Position numbers and translations under genes: made by a program
Notes under the pieces: model-generated
The model's input: the letters and a program-made list of their open reading frames with translations, nothing else
What the model was told of the DNA's origin: nothing
Databases searched by the model: none
Origin: Platanthera guangdongensis
Taxonomy: Eukaryota; Streptophyta; Magnoliopsida; Asparagales; Orchidaceae
DNA: 64,000 bases
Reading direction: 5' to 3'
NCBI GenBank assembly: GCA_039583875.1
Contig: CM077153.1
Location: 112,588,568-112,652,567 of the forward strand
Shown: in pieces, positions 41,461 to 52,278 of the stretch
Layout: every line of letters starts with the position of its first letter
Position numbering within the stretch: position 1 is the stretch's first letter

Positions 41461-42122
41461 CATATGTTACAATTTGATAAGTTAATAAAGAGAAATGCGG
41501 ACTCTACTAGAACTCAATGAAGTACCGACTTGACATTGTTATCAGCTGGCTATTCTCGTCATTTTTTAAGGCGAATGTTGAATGGATTAACGAGTTGGAT
41601 TCTCTCATCAGCAAGATTCGTTATAAATGATCTTAGTGTCATGCGGACTGCAATTGAAACTCAACAGAGTCCGCCTGACAATTTCTTCTTATTCCAATGA
41701 CGGACAATAATTGTCTCTAATCAGCAAGTTAAAAAGCTCAAACTTATCAGCGTGACGTGCGGACGGCTAATTGTCGGTGCGTTGAGCGTGGAACGAGAAC
41801 ATTGCAGAAAGCACACATGCCAAAAATATCCTTTCTGTTTCATCAAAAACTGTTTACATCATTCCATATGTTCGGCGGACTGCAATCTTGCGTCCGCCAC
41901 TTTTACAAAAACCAAAAAAGATAAAAAACATACATTGATCAATCTGTAGTCCTTTGTTTCTTTTCTGGAGGTGCAGGGCTGTCACCAACAATGTCAACTT
42001 CTGGAGAGTACCCCCGGAGCCGCTCCCGCTGCTATCTGATCCTGTACTGGAGGCGGACCCGCCATGCGATCTCCCGGTAGCAGAGGAGGATGCAGAGGTG
42101 TCGAACTCGGCGGACAGTCCCT
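41461..42122. other. Spacer between the repeats and aORF2, E10
   Basis: Mostly noncoding. The last part (~41955-42122) is the serine-rich 3' tail of aORF2 read on the minus strand, out of frame after the stop at 42123. Confidence 0.5.
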
Positions 42123-43821
42123 CTACTCGCTGGCAGCATTGTCCGCTGTTTCCTTGGCGCTTTGCCCTTCGCCCTGCCCTCTGTCTTCTTCTTCAACTTC
42201 TTCTTCTTCTCCGTCTTCTTCTCCGTCTTCTTCTTCTTTTTCGTCTTCTTCTTCCTCTTCTTCTTCACCTTCTTCCTCAATGATGTCCTTTCCTTTTTTA
42301 GCCCTCTCCATCGCCGCGACCTGCGGAGCCAGCTCAGGGAAGATCTCCAAAAAAGGGACGCCATCCACTCCCTCTTTTATGAAGCCGTCGTAGACAAGTC
42401 GCTCAATGACGACCTCGACGGTCTCCTTCATGAAAGGGAGCATGGCAGACTGGAAGTTGTTGTTTTCCAAGTCATAGGCGACCTGCGCAAAACAAAGGCA
42501 AACGTCAGATAGATCGCGGTGGATAGCAAATTAAGGCTGCTGCGAATTCAACTAACCCCAAGCTCTTCTCTTTGCTGAGCAACCCTTTTCCCAACCGCAG
42601 ATTCCTTTCCTTTAGCGCTTTATTATGCTTTTGAAGTTGTTCGTTCTGCCTCAACAGATCTCTGGCCAGGGTGGCAACATAGTGGTTTGTCACCACACTG
42701 TTCGCAGAGGCCTGAGAGGCTAGCAGAGGGAGGTTGGCGGCGGGCACCTTCTTAAGGTTGCTCAAGTTACGCTTTCCGTAAAGCGCGGAGATCGCAATAT
42801 GAGCGTGGCGTGTTATCCGCGGACTCTTCCATGAAGGAAGCGCGGTGGATAGGCAGACGTGTTTGTTCTTGCTGTGCCAGTGGACCATAGGGTTCCCCCT
42901 AAGATCCTTCTAGCTGATGCCGAAGCCACTCATGGTGAAGCTTTCGGAGGAAGAGTAATCTGATGGGGGATCCCCTTCTTCCTTCCTCTTTCTTGCGACT
43001 GCTTCTTTCTTCTCTTTCTGTGTAGGGAGGAATCCGCTAGGCGTCTGCGGCAAGTTGGCGGGTACCGCCAAGGTCGCTGCAAAAAACAAATGGGTTAACA
43101 CCAAGGTCGCGGCGGATGCAAAAGCTGAGTTCGGAAGCCACTTACTCTCTTCAGGCCGGACGTCCGCTAAGCTCGCCAGCAGCGGAATATAATGCTCGAT
43201 GTCAAGCCTGGCTTTGACCAAGAACTCGACAATGGCGGACTCTAAGTCATCCAGTTGCACACTTTTGAAGGCGGAGTCCGCCCGCACATGCGGATAGGTG
43301 TGCGCGAACCCTAGGTCGCCCTCAAAGATCAGGACCCTAGAGGTCCAGTTGTGGATTTTGTTGGGAAGGCCCACAACCTTCATCCCCCTGCAGAAGAAGT
43401 ATATCACCCCCTTGTAGGGGCGGCCTCCGGAAGCGGTGATGGAGCGGACAGAGAATATCTTGCGGAAGACATTCATTGAAAAAGCGATCTTTTCAGATCG
43501 CAAGTAAGAGACAAAGCTGCAGATCGCAACGAGTGTATTCGGCACAAGCTAGCCAGGCACCATTCCATAGTGCTCGAAGATGGCAGCGAGTTCCCATAGA
43601 AGCGGAAACTTGAATCCGCTGTCAAAATGGTCCACTGGAATGGCGATCTGGGTTGCGGTCGAGAAGTTTAATCTTTCTTGATGGGCGGGAAGGCGGACAA
43701 GGATATTCGAGTTTGCCATCTTCTTTTTGACAAAGGCGTCCAGGTCGGCCTCTGTCAATGTGCATTTCCGGTGATCAGCGGAGTGGAAGGCGATAGCAGC
43801 ATCAGTCCGCGCGGACACCAT
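42123..43821 (-). pseudogene. Antisense gene aORF2 of E10 (Transposase_28-like)
   Basis: Exons on the minus strand: 43821-43146, 43076-42557 and 42482-42123. The two GT-AG introns (69 and 74 bp) lie at the same places as in E7 and E11. Exon 1 has GFKFPLLWELAAIF, PNTLVAICSFVSYLRSEK and FSMNVFRKIFSVRSI, resembling the 'putative gypsy type transposon' family. Exon 2 is basic, then helical; exon 3 ends in a glutamate-rich run. Two in-frame TAG codons (43551-43549 and 42912-42910) replace CAG codons of E11. Gene products are unknown. Confidence 0.8.
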
Positions 43822-43884
43822 TTTGCCGGCCGCAGGGTTACTTTTACTTCAGCCGTTTCCTGCATAAGAGAAAGCGGAAGGCCC

Positions 43885-43892
43885 TATTTATA
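43885..43892 (-). promoter_or_regulatory. TATA box of E10 aORF2
   Basis: TATAAATA on the minus strand, 64 bp upstream of the ATG at 43821. Confidence 0.75.
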
Positions 43893-44410
43893 GCTAAAGT
43901 GTCTAACACCTTTTTGACCAGGCCGCAAAGCTCGCAATTCCAATCCACACAGTCCGCAAACAATTAAAGCACAGCCAAACAATAACGCGGATACAAACAT
44001 AGATTCACATGCCAAGGAAAATTCAAAGCAAGAAGTTGTGGCCGACATAATTTGTTGTCCGCCCAGACCGCGCTTTTTTCTCCAGGCAAGTCACAAGGAG
44101 CGGATACATTTTCAATCCGCTTAGTTCGCAGTATCTCCCACCTGCAGGTTAAATAACGAGAAGCGGACACAGCATTAGTCCGCACAATTCGCCACATCAC
44201 AAGGATTAAGCTACATAATTTGCGGATATATAATCTGAGTCCGCACAGATCAAATAGAGTTCAGTTTACAACACAGCATTGTTTGAAGCACACATACAAA
44301 CAAGTATACAATTAAACAAGAGCTCGTGGCATTGCAGACTCAGCGGTCCCTATTATCTGTCCGCGCCGGCCTTTCTGCCCTGTCTCTGCATAAATGAGCT
44401 GCTTGGTCGC
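43893..44410. other. Spacer between aORF1 and aORF2, E10
   Basis: About 520 bp, no ORF. It presumably holds the aORF1 3' end and the aORF2 promoter. GCGGACT/AGTCCGC words recur, as throughout E10 and E11. Confidence 0.6.
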
Positions 44411-46315
44411 TTATCTGTAGATCTCGCTGTACACACGGCAGAGGTGATGATGAATAACATTTATGGTCTGGTGCATATGAGCAGCTTCCCAATCTACCCG
44501 GCTAAGGGGCACCATTGGCTCCGCCGCCGGCCTCGGCTCCTCATCCACAGACTGTTGGACACCGCCTGCCGGTGCGGCGATCTCTGGAGCAGCGCGATCT
44601 GACGCTCGCGGCCTCTGCTCAGCGACCTCAGAAGCCCGCTTCCCCTTTTCTTCGCGCACTGACGCCAAGTGCTTGCCTTTATAGATTCAGACATCACCCA
44701 CAAGTCTCTTTTTCTCCCTTTCAGACCTCTCCAGCGCCCTCGAGATGCTGGTGATCTGGTCTTTCAGGGCTTTCTCGCGCTCTGCGGACGCTTTCTCACG
44801 CGCCTCGGACGCCCTCTCGCGCTCCTCTGCCTTCTCTAACTCTGCTTTAACGCACTGCATTTCAGCTTGGAATTTCTTCTCTAACTCTTTAATCATATTC
44901 AGGCTGAGCGGCTCATCCCCCGCGGATTCCACGTGCGAGACCGCGTCAGCACCAGTATTTGGTGTGACCACGATCTCGCCACTCTCGATGGAGCCCGGTG
45001 GCGACTTTCTACCTGCAACAAACAAAGTCAACTTCACATTTAAAGGCAGTTCGCGGCGGACACAAAGAAAGGATGAAAGATCACTTTTAGACATAGCAGC
45101 AGCGAGTTGCCGACTATCGAAGATGATTGGCCGCCTTGCCCGCTCCGGGTCAAAGGCGCTTAACCACTTTTTCCATTCGCGATGAACCTTTGCTCTTTTC
45201 TCAGCAGCCGAAATTGTCGAAACCACAATATCGTCTGTCTTAGTGATGATTTTGATTGGTCTTGACGTCCGCGGCTGCGACCTGTAAAGCCACTTACGCT
45301 GAAAGTATTTAGGCGCCGGTTGAAGTTTACCTGACCGCAGCAGCTCCGCAGCAATCCGCAGATCCTCAGCGGCTTTATCCGCCGCGACCTGCTTCGAGGC
45401 CTCCCCCACCGCAGCAACATGAGCAACAATTTGTTTCTTCTGCTCCTCTATCTTCTCCTTCAGCCTCTCTCGCTCCTCTTCCTCCGCAGCGGACAAGGAA
45501 GGGAGTTCGTCACCCTTATTCCCAGTGGCCTCCGCCTCAGATTGCTGCAGTACAATCAGCAGGGATTCGTTGATTAGATCTACTTCGTTGACGTCTATCG
45601 AATCTATTATCTCATCAGTGGTTAGACTGACCGTGGAGAAGGAATTATCTCCCTGGATTTGGTCCTCCGGTGTAACCAGATCGCTGTCAGGAACTTCTTT
45701 GTCGCGCGGTCTGTATTGTAAGTCTGCATCCCCAGTCCGCTTGGAGACATTCTTCTCCTTCATTGCGCGCAGTTTCTTCTCCACCCGCTCGGCGACGGTC
45801 GCCCCGTCCCTCTTCCTCTTCTTTCTTTTAGCAGTCTTCTCAGCAGAATCCGCAGCGGACCCCCGTAAATCGGGCTGGTTTTCACGGACAGGCTCAGGGT
45901 TCACAGCAGTCAATGCCTTTGAGGGCGCATCGTCCCCTTCCTCAGTCCGCCTGTCTTCTTCATCCAAGTCAACAATAGGCAACTGGGCATTGGGAGGAGA
46001 TATGTCAGCCTCAATGTGTTCGCCAACGGTGTCCGCTGAAGTTGCAGATTTCTGAGAAGGGGCAGAGTCCGACAGGGTCACCATCTTCTGACTTCTCAAT
46101 GGTTCGGCGTCGACTGCGGCATCTTCGCGAGCAGATATGTCGGCACGGCGGACTGCTTTCTCCGCAGGCTTCTGTATGTGGGAACTCTCTCCTGTGGGGC
46201 GGACAAGATCCTTTTTTGTCGACCTCTTTGCTATCTTCTTGGTCTTCATAGGCGTTGTCAGTTCTGGGTCGCCTTTTGCAGTGAGACTAGAGAAGAAAGC
46301 TCCAAGCCTTGCCAT
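44411..46315 (-). pseudogene. Antisense gene aORF1 of E10 (coiled coil)
   Basis: From the ATG at 46315 an ORF of ~542 codons runs to a TGA at 44689-44687, then continues in the same frame to 44411. E11 has CGC at the TGA, so this is decay. A one-base loss near 44420 also trims the last ~25 codons. Conserved blocks: GDADLQYRPRDKEVPD, AFDPERARRPII, a coiled coil rich in EREKA, and RVDWEAAHMHQTINVIHHH near the end. A 72-bp GT-AG intron (45084-45013) is in the position of the E11 intron; here it also reads through. Confidence 0.8.
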
Positions 46316-46400
46316 GCCGGACTAGAAAGTGGAGAACGCAAGTGGTGAGTAGCGCCCCGTGTCGATCGAGATTCTCAACAGTTCCAGGCCCTCCAGCGAT

Positions 46401-46407
46401 ATTTATA
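46401..46407 (-). promoter_or_regulatory. TATA box of E10 aORF1
   Basis: TATAAAT on the minus strand, 86 bp upstream of the ATG at 46315, and about 90 bp inside the 3' LTR boundary. Confidence 0.7.
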
Positions 46408-46475
46408 ACATTGGCGACATTTTCGAGGCTTGCGGACTCGGCGGTTAAGAAAACATTTTCGAAGTTTTCTGGAAA

Positions 46476-46496
46476 CTTAAAAATGTGCGGGGATTA
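46476..46496 (+). other. Polypurine tract region of E10
   Basis: AATGTGCGGGGATTA precedes the 3' LTR at 46497; conserved in E7 and E11. Confidence 0.85.
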
Positions 46497-47249
46497 TGTT
46501 AACCCCTCAGTCCGCAACATCCTACAAGATTCCAAAGTCCCACTTTCAACAGGCGCGGACGCGATTTGTCAGTCCGCCCAGTTCGGCAAGGTCACCAGTC
46601 GGACACCAAGGATGGTACCCCAGCAGCGGACGCAATACCCTGTCCGCTCAGTCCACCAGGACTTGGGATATCAGATTCTCTACAACGGCGGACGCAGTGT
46701 CTCGTCCTCCCAGGCCGCCGCCCTCCAGCAGGATCGCGCCCAGCAGCAGTGGATGCTCTAGCCCGCGAGCACAGTCCACCCCTTCTACGCGGACTGGCGT
46801 GTTCTTTCTTTTTGCTTCCCGTCACCGCTGCCCGGTTCTCCTGCATCCCGGGCAGTCGGTTATTTTAGCCCTGCCTGTTTGGGCAGACCCCCTATCCTAT
46901 AAATAGGGGGGAGGTGGTGCACCCAAGGCACGCTGACTCGGACCCAGGAGCCTACTTGTTACAGGTAGCGGACTCGAATCTTGTGTGTTGCGGACTCCCT
47001 CTCGCTCTGCTCTTGTCCAGCTTTTCCTTTCACTTGTAACCATATCTTTCTTCACTCAAGGGAAAGCCCGTCGCAAGAGAGGCATTCAGGCCGCGACGGG
47101 CGAAGTCTGTTGTTGTTGTGGTTCACGGCCCTACTCTTCTTCCTGCCCTCATCCGCTTAGTAGGTCACTACTCGCAGTCTCCCTATTCCCCGGTGTTCAA
47201 ACCGTTAGCTGGTGGGGCTCGACCCCCCTTGTGTTTTCGTGCATCAACA
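46497..47249 (+). repeat. 3' LTR of E10 (753 bp)
   Basis: TGTTAACCCC...CATCAACA. Pair of 34047-34790, with a few percent divergence by eye. Confidence 0.94.
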
Positions 47250-47254
47250 GCGTA
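47250..47254. repeat. Target-site duplication of E10, right copy (GCGTA)
   Basis: Pairs with 34042-34046, four of five bases identical. E9 sequence resumes here. Confidence 0.75.
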
Positions 47255-48600
47255 GATGTAACTATGCATCACATTTGGCTATTCATTTCTCTACGTGTTT
47301 AGCTACGGTTCTATCCTCGCCAGTTTCTGATTCTTTGGTTATTGTGCCTCTGGATGTGGTGTCTCCTTTACATACCTATATCCCACACCCGGTCACACGT
47401 ATTTATCCACAACCATTTGATTACCTTTTTTCCACACATTAGTGACCAAGGTTAGGCCCCATGAGTTATATCACTCGCACCTCTTGTCACATCCGGGAGC
47501 TTCCAACTCTTTTAGTATTTATGATGAGCGGTTTCCCTTGGCATGTCTTCATGCCAAACGTGAAAATATTAATTTTAAGATTAGGATTGTGAATTTGAAG
47601 TCTATGAAAATCATCTTTTATTATAAGGCTCCCGTCCCCCGGGAGTTAACCCCTTTACCCTCCGTATTTTGGTTAAGTCATGTAGCCCATGGTTTCACTC
47701 CTCACGATAGTATGATACTTAGGCGCACTTTAAGGGAATTAATCACTCAAGTTGCGTCTTATTTTTTACTTGCTAGTTTATCGCCGAAACTCGCATAGGA
47801 TTATGCTCATCATGATCACATTTTATATAAGCACATTAGTGAAGCTCTAACCACACCATATAAATCTTATCAATTTCATGCTAACTTACATAAAAGAGTG
47901 TCTCACTATATGATTGACGATTTAGTTTTGGTGCGTTTCATCCCTGAGCGGTTGCCTTTGGGCGCTATAGAAAGTTGGCGAGTTGGCAAGTTGGACCTTT
48001 TTTAGATCGTAAAGAAATTAGGAGAATACGCATATCATTTGAAGTTTTCCACTGATTGGGGTATTACCCCTATTTTTATTGTTTCTAATTTAACATTATA
48101 TGTTTCTCCACCACTTGAATTATCTGCCTGTCCGTTGGGGTTCACATTATTTTCTTATGGTTTGGGTTGTGAGCTTGTGCCTGGATCGCTATCTTCATCG
48201 GTCTTCACTGGAGGTATGTTGGTTTTTGATGTAGAAACTTGTTTTCCTTTATTGCCTAATGCTTTTACAAGGTTCCCCAGGACCCTCTCTTTGCATGATA
48301 GGATACTCCAGGTTGCAGTGCTCTCCTTTACATGTGGTGATGTTTGCCACTACTTGATTCGATGGCGTGATCGACCGGCCTCCGATGACTCTTGGTGTCT
48401 TGGATAAGAGGTGGCTCGTTTGGATGTTGCTCTCCCACACTGGTGCATTCAGAACAACTCATCGGTGATGAGTACTTTTGAGCGGGGGAGGATTGATGGA
48501 GACGTTGCTGACACAGCCGTCATTGATCCCCGTCTGAGAGAGTTCGTCGATTGGGACGATCATTGCCACAAGCTCGAGGATGGGATCGACGTCCGCCGCC
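47255..48600 (+). pseudogene. Integrase C-terminus and chromodomain of E9
   Basis: E9 coding resumes after E10. In one frame with stops at ~47441, 47797 and 48003, ISEALTTPYKSYQFHANLHK, DDLVLVRFIPERLPLG and IVKKLGEYAYHLKF give the integrase C-terminal domain after its catalytic core. The core itself is absent. A divergent chromodomain (HYLIRWRDRPASDDSW, ~48340-48400) follows. After a stop at 48405 the frame runs across the LTR start at 48494 as GDVADTAVIDPRLREFVDWD, so the pol end is LTR-encoded. E1 shows the same design. Confidence 0.72.
48476..48493 (+). other. Polypurine tract of E9
   Basis: TTTGAGCGGGGGAGGAT directly precedes the LTR at 48494. Confidence 0.85.
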
Positions 48601-49754
48601 ATTATATAAAAATATATAATTATAAATTAAATAATTATAATTATATTTTTTTAATAATTTTATTATTTTAGCAATTTTATTTTAGGCATTTATTTCATGT
48701 TTTAATTTTCATTTCATGTGTAATGATGGGTGCTTATAACCATCATGTGTTGTTTTAATTATTTCATTTCATGTGTTATGATGAGTGCAAATAACCATCA
48801 TATTTTGAATTTTGAATTTTGAATTTTGAATTTTGAATGAAGGGAGATGGAGTGGTGTAAGCCTATATATAGGCCATGATATTTGTCATATTGATTAGTG
48901 AATGATTAAAAAAGAAAACCCTAACTTGTCTCGAGAATCACCTTCTCCACTCCTCCTTGGCTGCCCCTCTCTTCCCCCTCTTCATTGGCAATTTCGGCCA
49001 CCCTCCCCTCTTTCCCTCCTCTTTTCTCCCATTAACAACCCTCTCCTACTCCTTTTCCGTAGAAAAAACAACCTCCCATCCTCCTCGCCCAAAACCGACC
49101 ACCAACAAGAAAATTTGCCAACCTCATCCTTGAAGAAATTCGGCCAAGGCAAGAAGATCTCCCCTTATGTCTCAACTCCGGCGTGAAGCTACGAAGGCGG
49201 ACGAGTTTCTCTCCAACCGCCGTGACTTCGGTGGAGCCGTTGAAGAACGATCCAAGTAGAGAAATCGGTATCATCCATTCCGATAGGGTAACGAATCCTT
49301 TCTACCTATTGTGCGTTTAAATTCCTAGATTAATTCATGTGGTGGTATATTCTTGGCGTTGAATTTTGAATCGTTGATTAATTGTGGTTTCTTCGATTGG
49401 TTTGTGTTTGTCTTGATTGAATTATATTTTGAAAAAAAAAAAGGTTTGGCGAACCGTCGTTTTATTTTGTTGGGAGTGATCTCCCTTTCCAAATCGTATT
49501 TATTTGGTAGATCTCTTTTGGTACTACACCTCTCGTTCGGACCGGGTTGGTCCTTTTAGCCGGAAAGAATATTGGCTTTATAGCCCTTGTTCGATCCTAA
49601 TCGGATTGGCTACCCGTACGCTAGCATCTATTTGATATTATTGTACAACGTGTGCGCTGCGTTAATCGATTATGTGGGTATAGGATTGGATCGTAGAGGG
49701 GTATACGTGCTAGTCCATAGATCTATTCGTTGTCAAACGTGTAATCCTGCATCA
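48494..49754 (+). repeat. 3' LTR of E9 (1261 bp)
   Basis: TGATGGAGAC...CTGCATCA. Pair of 30553-31833; roughly 5 percent different over the first 380 bp by eye, including a shorter (GAATTTT)n run at 48802-48838. Confidence 0.88.
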
Positions 49755-50970
49755 CTGGTCGTGCGCTTTCAGTTCATCGTTCTGCAAACGGTATAGGAAT
49801 ACTGCGCACAATCATTGGATCTATAGCACACGAGCAATGGTTGAGAACCACTGATCGTGCTCACTATTCTCCATTTTTCTAAGTTCTGTCTGGGGCAATC
49901 GCACGATCATTGAACATAGTGGGCACGATCTCTGATCATGCGCCAATGCTCGTGCACGTTTATTCCATTTTTGGAAGTTCTGTCATTGCTAATCACACGA
50001 TCATGGGATCTAGTGCGCACCACCTCTGGTCGTGCGCCACTGATCGTGCGCTCTGATTTTCTATTGCCGTATTTAAACATGTGCTCCGCGAATTAGGGCA
50101 AAACTTTTCTTTTTCCGCCACGCTTCTGTACGCCAAGTGCCGTTTTTAACCCCCACAGGTCCTCCACTCATCTTCACCCTCCGGGAAGCTTTCTACGGCG
50201 ATCCGAAGCCATATTCAATCCTTCAGAGAGTTTCCGGCCACCAACAGTGTGCAACAACAATCTTTCGGTACTACTCATTTGGGCAAAAATGTAGAAAAGA
50301 TTGAAGGAAAGGGAAGAAGCCGGAGGAAGACAAGTGGATTGACAAACCATTTACCTCTGGACGCAACCAACGGTCTGAGCCGAGAAGTGGACTGACAGCC
50401 CACCATTCCGGACAAGAGCCACAACTATGCTTTCCCCCTATTAGTTTATTCTACCTTTTCTCGTAGTGAAGTGTATTCTTAAGTTTGTAATGAACCTGAA
50501 CTTACTTTTTATTTGTCTATGATTGTAGTTTGCTTGGGATAGTTACATATTCTTTGTTAGCTGTGATGCACTCTCCTCCATTCACATCCACTACACTCGC
50601 GCACTAGAACCACTCTAGCAAAGGCTAGTGTTGGTAGTTGAAGATGTGATTGCGACCCTCACTCTCCTCACGTGTGTTCATTTCATCCGCTTTCTCTCCG
50701 TTCATTCGCCTCACGAAGCACGGCATAACGGCCTGCACTAGTTCCATCCACCTAGCGAATTGCTTCTTATGACCCGCATTAGTTCTCGTTTTGTTTTGTT
50801 AACATTAGGAATCAAAAATCAACCTCCTTTGTTGTTTTGTTTAACTCTTAGTAACGTTCTTTCTGCGATCTATCACGTTACCCAACCTGCATTCCCTCGA
50901 GATCGACATTTGGGGAAGCTATTCCCAAAATTTTTACTTGACAGCGACCGATGCACTTGATGACGCATCA
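49755..50970 (+). repeat. Middle LTR of E8, remaining 1216 bp
   Basis: Continues the LTR begun at 30192, giving ~1.58 kb in all. It contains repeated ATCGTGCG words (49760-50060), a possible TATA-like GTATTTAAAC at ~50069 and the end GACGCATCA at 50970. An Athila PBS and a new internal region follow. Confidence 0.8.
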
Positions 50971-50976
50971 AGTTTT

Positions 50977-50994
50977 TGGCGCTGTTGCCGGGGA
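50977..50994 (+). other. Primer-binding site of E8, right unit
   Basis: TGGCGCTGTTGCCGGGGA, the well-preserved Athila-type site, begins 6 bases after the LTR end. Confidence 0.9.
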
Positions 50995-51159
50995 ATGCAT
51001 GTGTATTGTTGATTTGTGTTGTGTTATGAGAGTTACGATAGAGTTGCTTGTTTCGAAATTGTTTTATACTAGTCTATTTTTGTCTTTTATGTCGGTTGGA
51101 ATTGTTAGATTTTTATTGAAATTCTATGCAAGGGTGTTTAAGCCTGGAAATCAGTGATC

Positions 51160-52075
51160 TCTGCAATGTACGCCAGTTTTAATATTCATTGCCTCTGGTT
51201 TGGAGATATCTCTCATGCAAGTGATAGATGCCCTAAGGAGTAGGTAGCCAAAACACTCAAGGATCTACATATGGAGCATGAACCTCAACTGGCACTCAAT
51301 ATGATTGACATAAGCCAACTAGCTACTCATCTGCGCTTCCATTGCCGCACTACTTTCTTTCGGTGTCAGTACCCGTTGTACAAACAAAGCCGGCTAAGCA
51401 GTGTTTATTTTGTCGGAGTTGGGATCACTCTTCGAAGGAGTGTGCAGCTTACTTGGCACAGTTGGAGGAGGATGATGAACCAGATGTTTGGATTGTCTCC
51501 ACTCTGACAACTTACAACACCCCTTCTGTATCTGGGTATGTACTAATGCCACCTTCTGATTTTGAAGGGAGAAATATTAGTATTTGTTAGATACATGTGT
51601 TGATCTAAACCCTGACACTGATGTTTTTACTCCTGAAGTACATATATCATCTTGTATGGAGTCTGTTAGCTGTGAGGAGCATGCGCTTGATTTTTTTGCG
51701 AGCACTGCACCTCTATCCTCTACTTTGCAAAGCATTCTTTCTGTATCTGACACCGTTGTGGAGGTTGATTCGCAGGGAGAAGCTGGTGTTTGTATCATTA
51801 TGCCAGATCCAGTCGAGGAGCACATCTGCATGGTCCAGGTTGCTGCCTCAGTCCCATGTAATGAAGTCCAATGCGTGGACAAGGCGGATGCAGCTCTAGC
51901 ACATACCTGTACCAGCCTAGATAGCTGTGTGCATCCACCCACAATTCCGCCGATGGGAGATGACATCGGGATCATCCCCAAGATTGAGGACCACATCATG
52001 GAACCAGTCGACTTAGTGAAAGGGCATGTAATGCATCATAACATTGATGGAGATTGGGTGTAGGTGGAGTCAGAT
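51160..52075 (+). pseudogene. Double zinc-knuckle ORF of E8, right unit
   Basis: Homologous to 26864-27841 throughout. The first knuckle is damaged (several changes and a one-base loss near 51241). The second is intact (CLFCRSWDHSSKEC, near 51399-51440). A two-base loss near 51585 shifts frame, after which an open frame of 159 codons encodes the acidic tail to TAG at 52061. The tail is thus longer and cleaner here than in the left unit. Confidence 0.65.
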
Positions 52076-52278
52076 TCGTCGAGCTTCACAACATTTATTC
52101 TACCCATGCCCAATGTTCAAGACAGGTATAACTATACAGGTATGTGGGTATTCATTCTGTCGCCATTTCGGTGTTATGCCCAGAATCCGCGACCAATTCA
52201 CACAACTTGCAAGACCAGGCGACCTACTATTTCTAGCCGCGATGCATGTCAAGTAGGCTGGTTGTCAGAGAAGCCGGG

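Larger units (their letters stand above)
34047..47249 (+). mobile_element. E10: full-structure Tat-lineage element with antisense genes
   Basis: In order: 5' LTR, primer region, gag, protease, RT, RNase H, second (archaeal-type) RNase H, integrase, 137-bp tandem repeats, antisense aORF2 and aORF1, PPT and 3' LTR. A second RNase H domain is the hallmark of the Tat lineage (Ogre, Retand and relatives). Flanking GCATA and GCGTA are a 5-bp target duplication with one change. The element is 13.2 kb. Its coding parts carry many nonsense changes, so it is no longer autonomous. Confidence 0.93.
30553..49754 (+). mobile_element. E9: pol-deleted chromovirus-like element, split by E10
   Basis: LTRs of 1281 and 1261 bp (30553-31833 and 48494-49754), a PBS, a broken gag, an open acidic ORF, and an integrase C-terminus with chromodomain. 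Together the internal pieces total only ~3.45 kb, so protease, RT, RNase H and the integrase core are missing. The flanks CTTGT (30548-30552) and CTGGT (49755-49759) look like a 5-bp target duplication with one change. It is inserted in the E8 LTR and holds E10 at 34047-47249. LTRs differ by roughly 5 percent by eye. Confidence 0.82.
50971..52278 (+). mobile_element. E8: Athila-like element, right unit (internal start)
   Basis: PBS, short leader and a second copy of the zinc-knuckle ORF, cut at 52278 by E11. With the left unit this gives LTR-internal-LTR-internal, the tandem arrangement produced by recombination between LTRs. Confidence 0.75.

Noticed and set aside
42180..42290. CT-rich tract with TTCTTC runs, looking like a polypyrimidine or triplex-forming sequence
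   Set aside because: On the minus strand it is the glutamate-rich end of aORF2 exon 3, so it is coding repeat.
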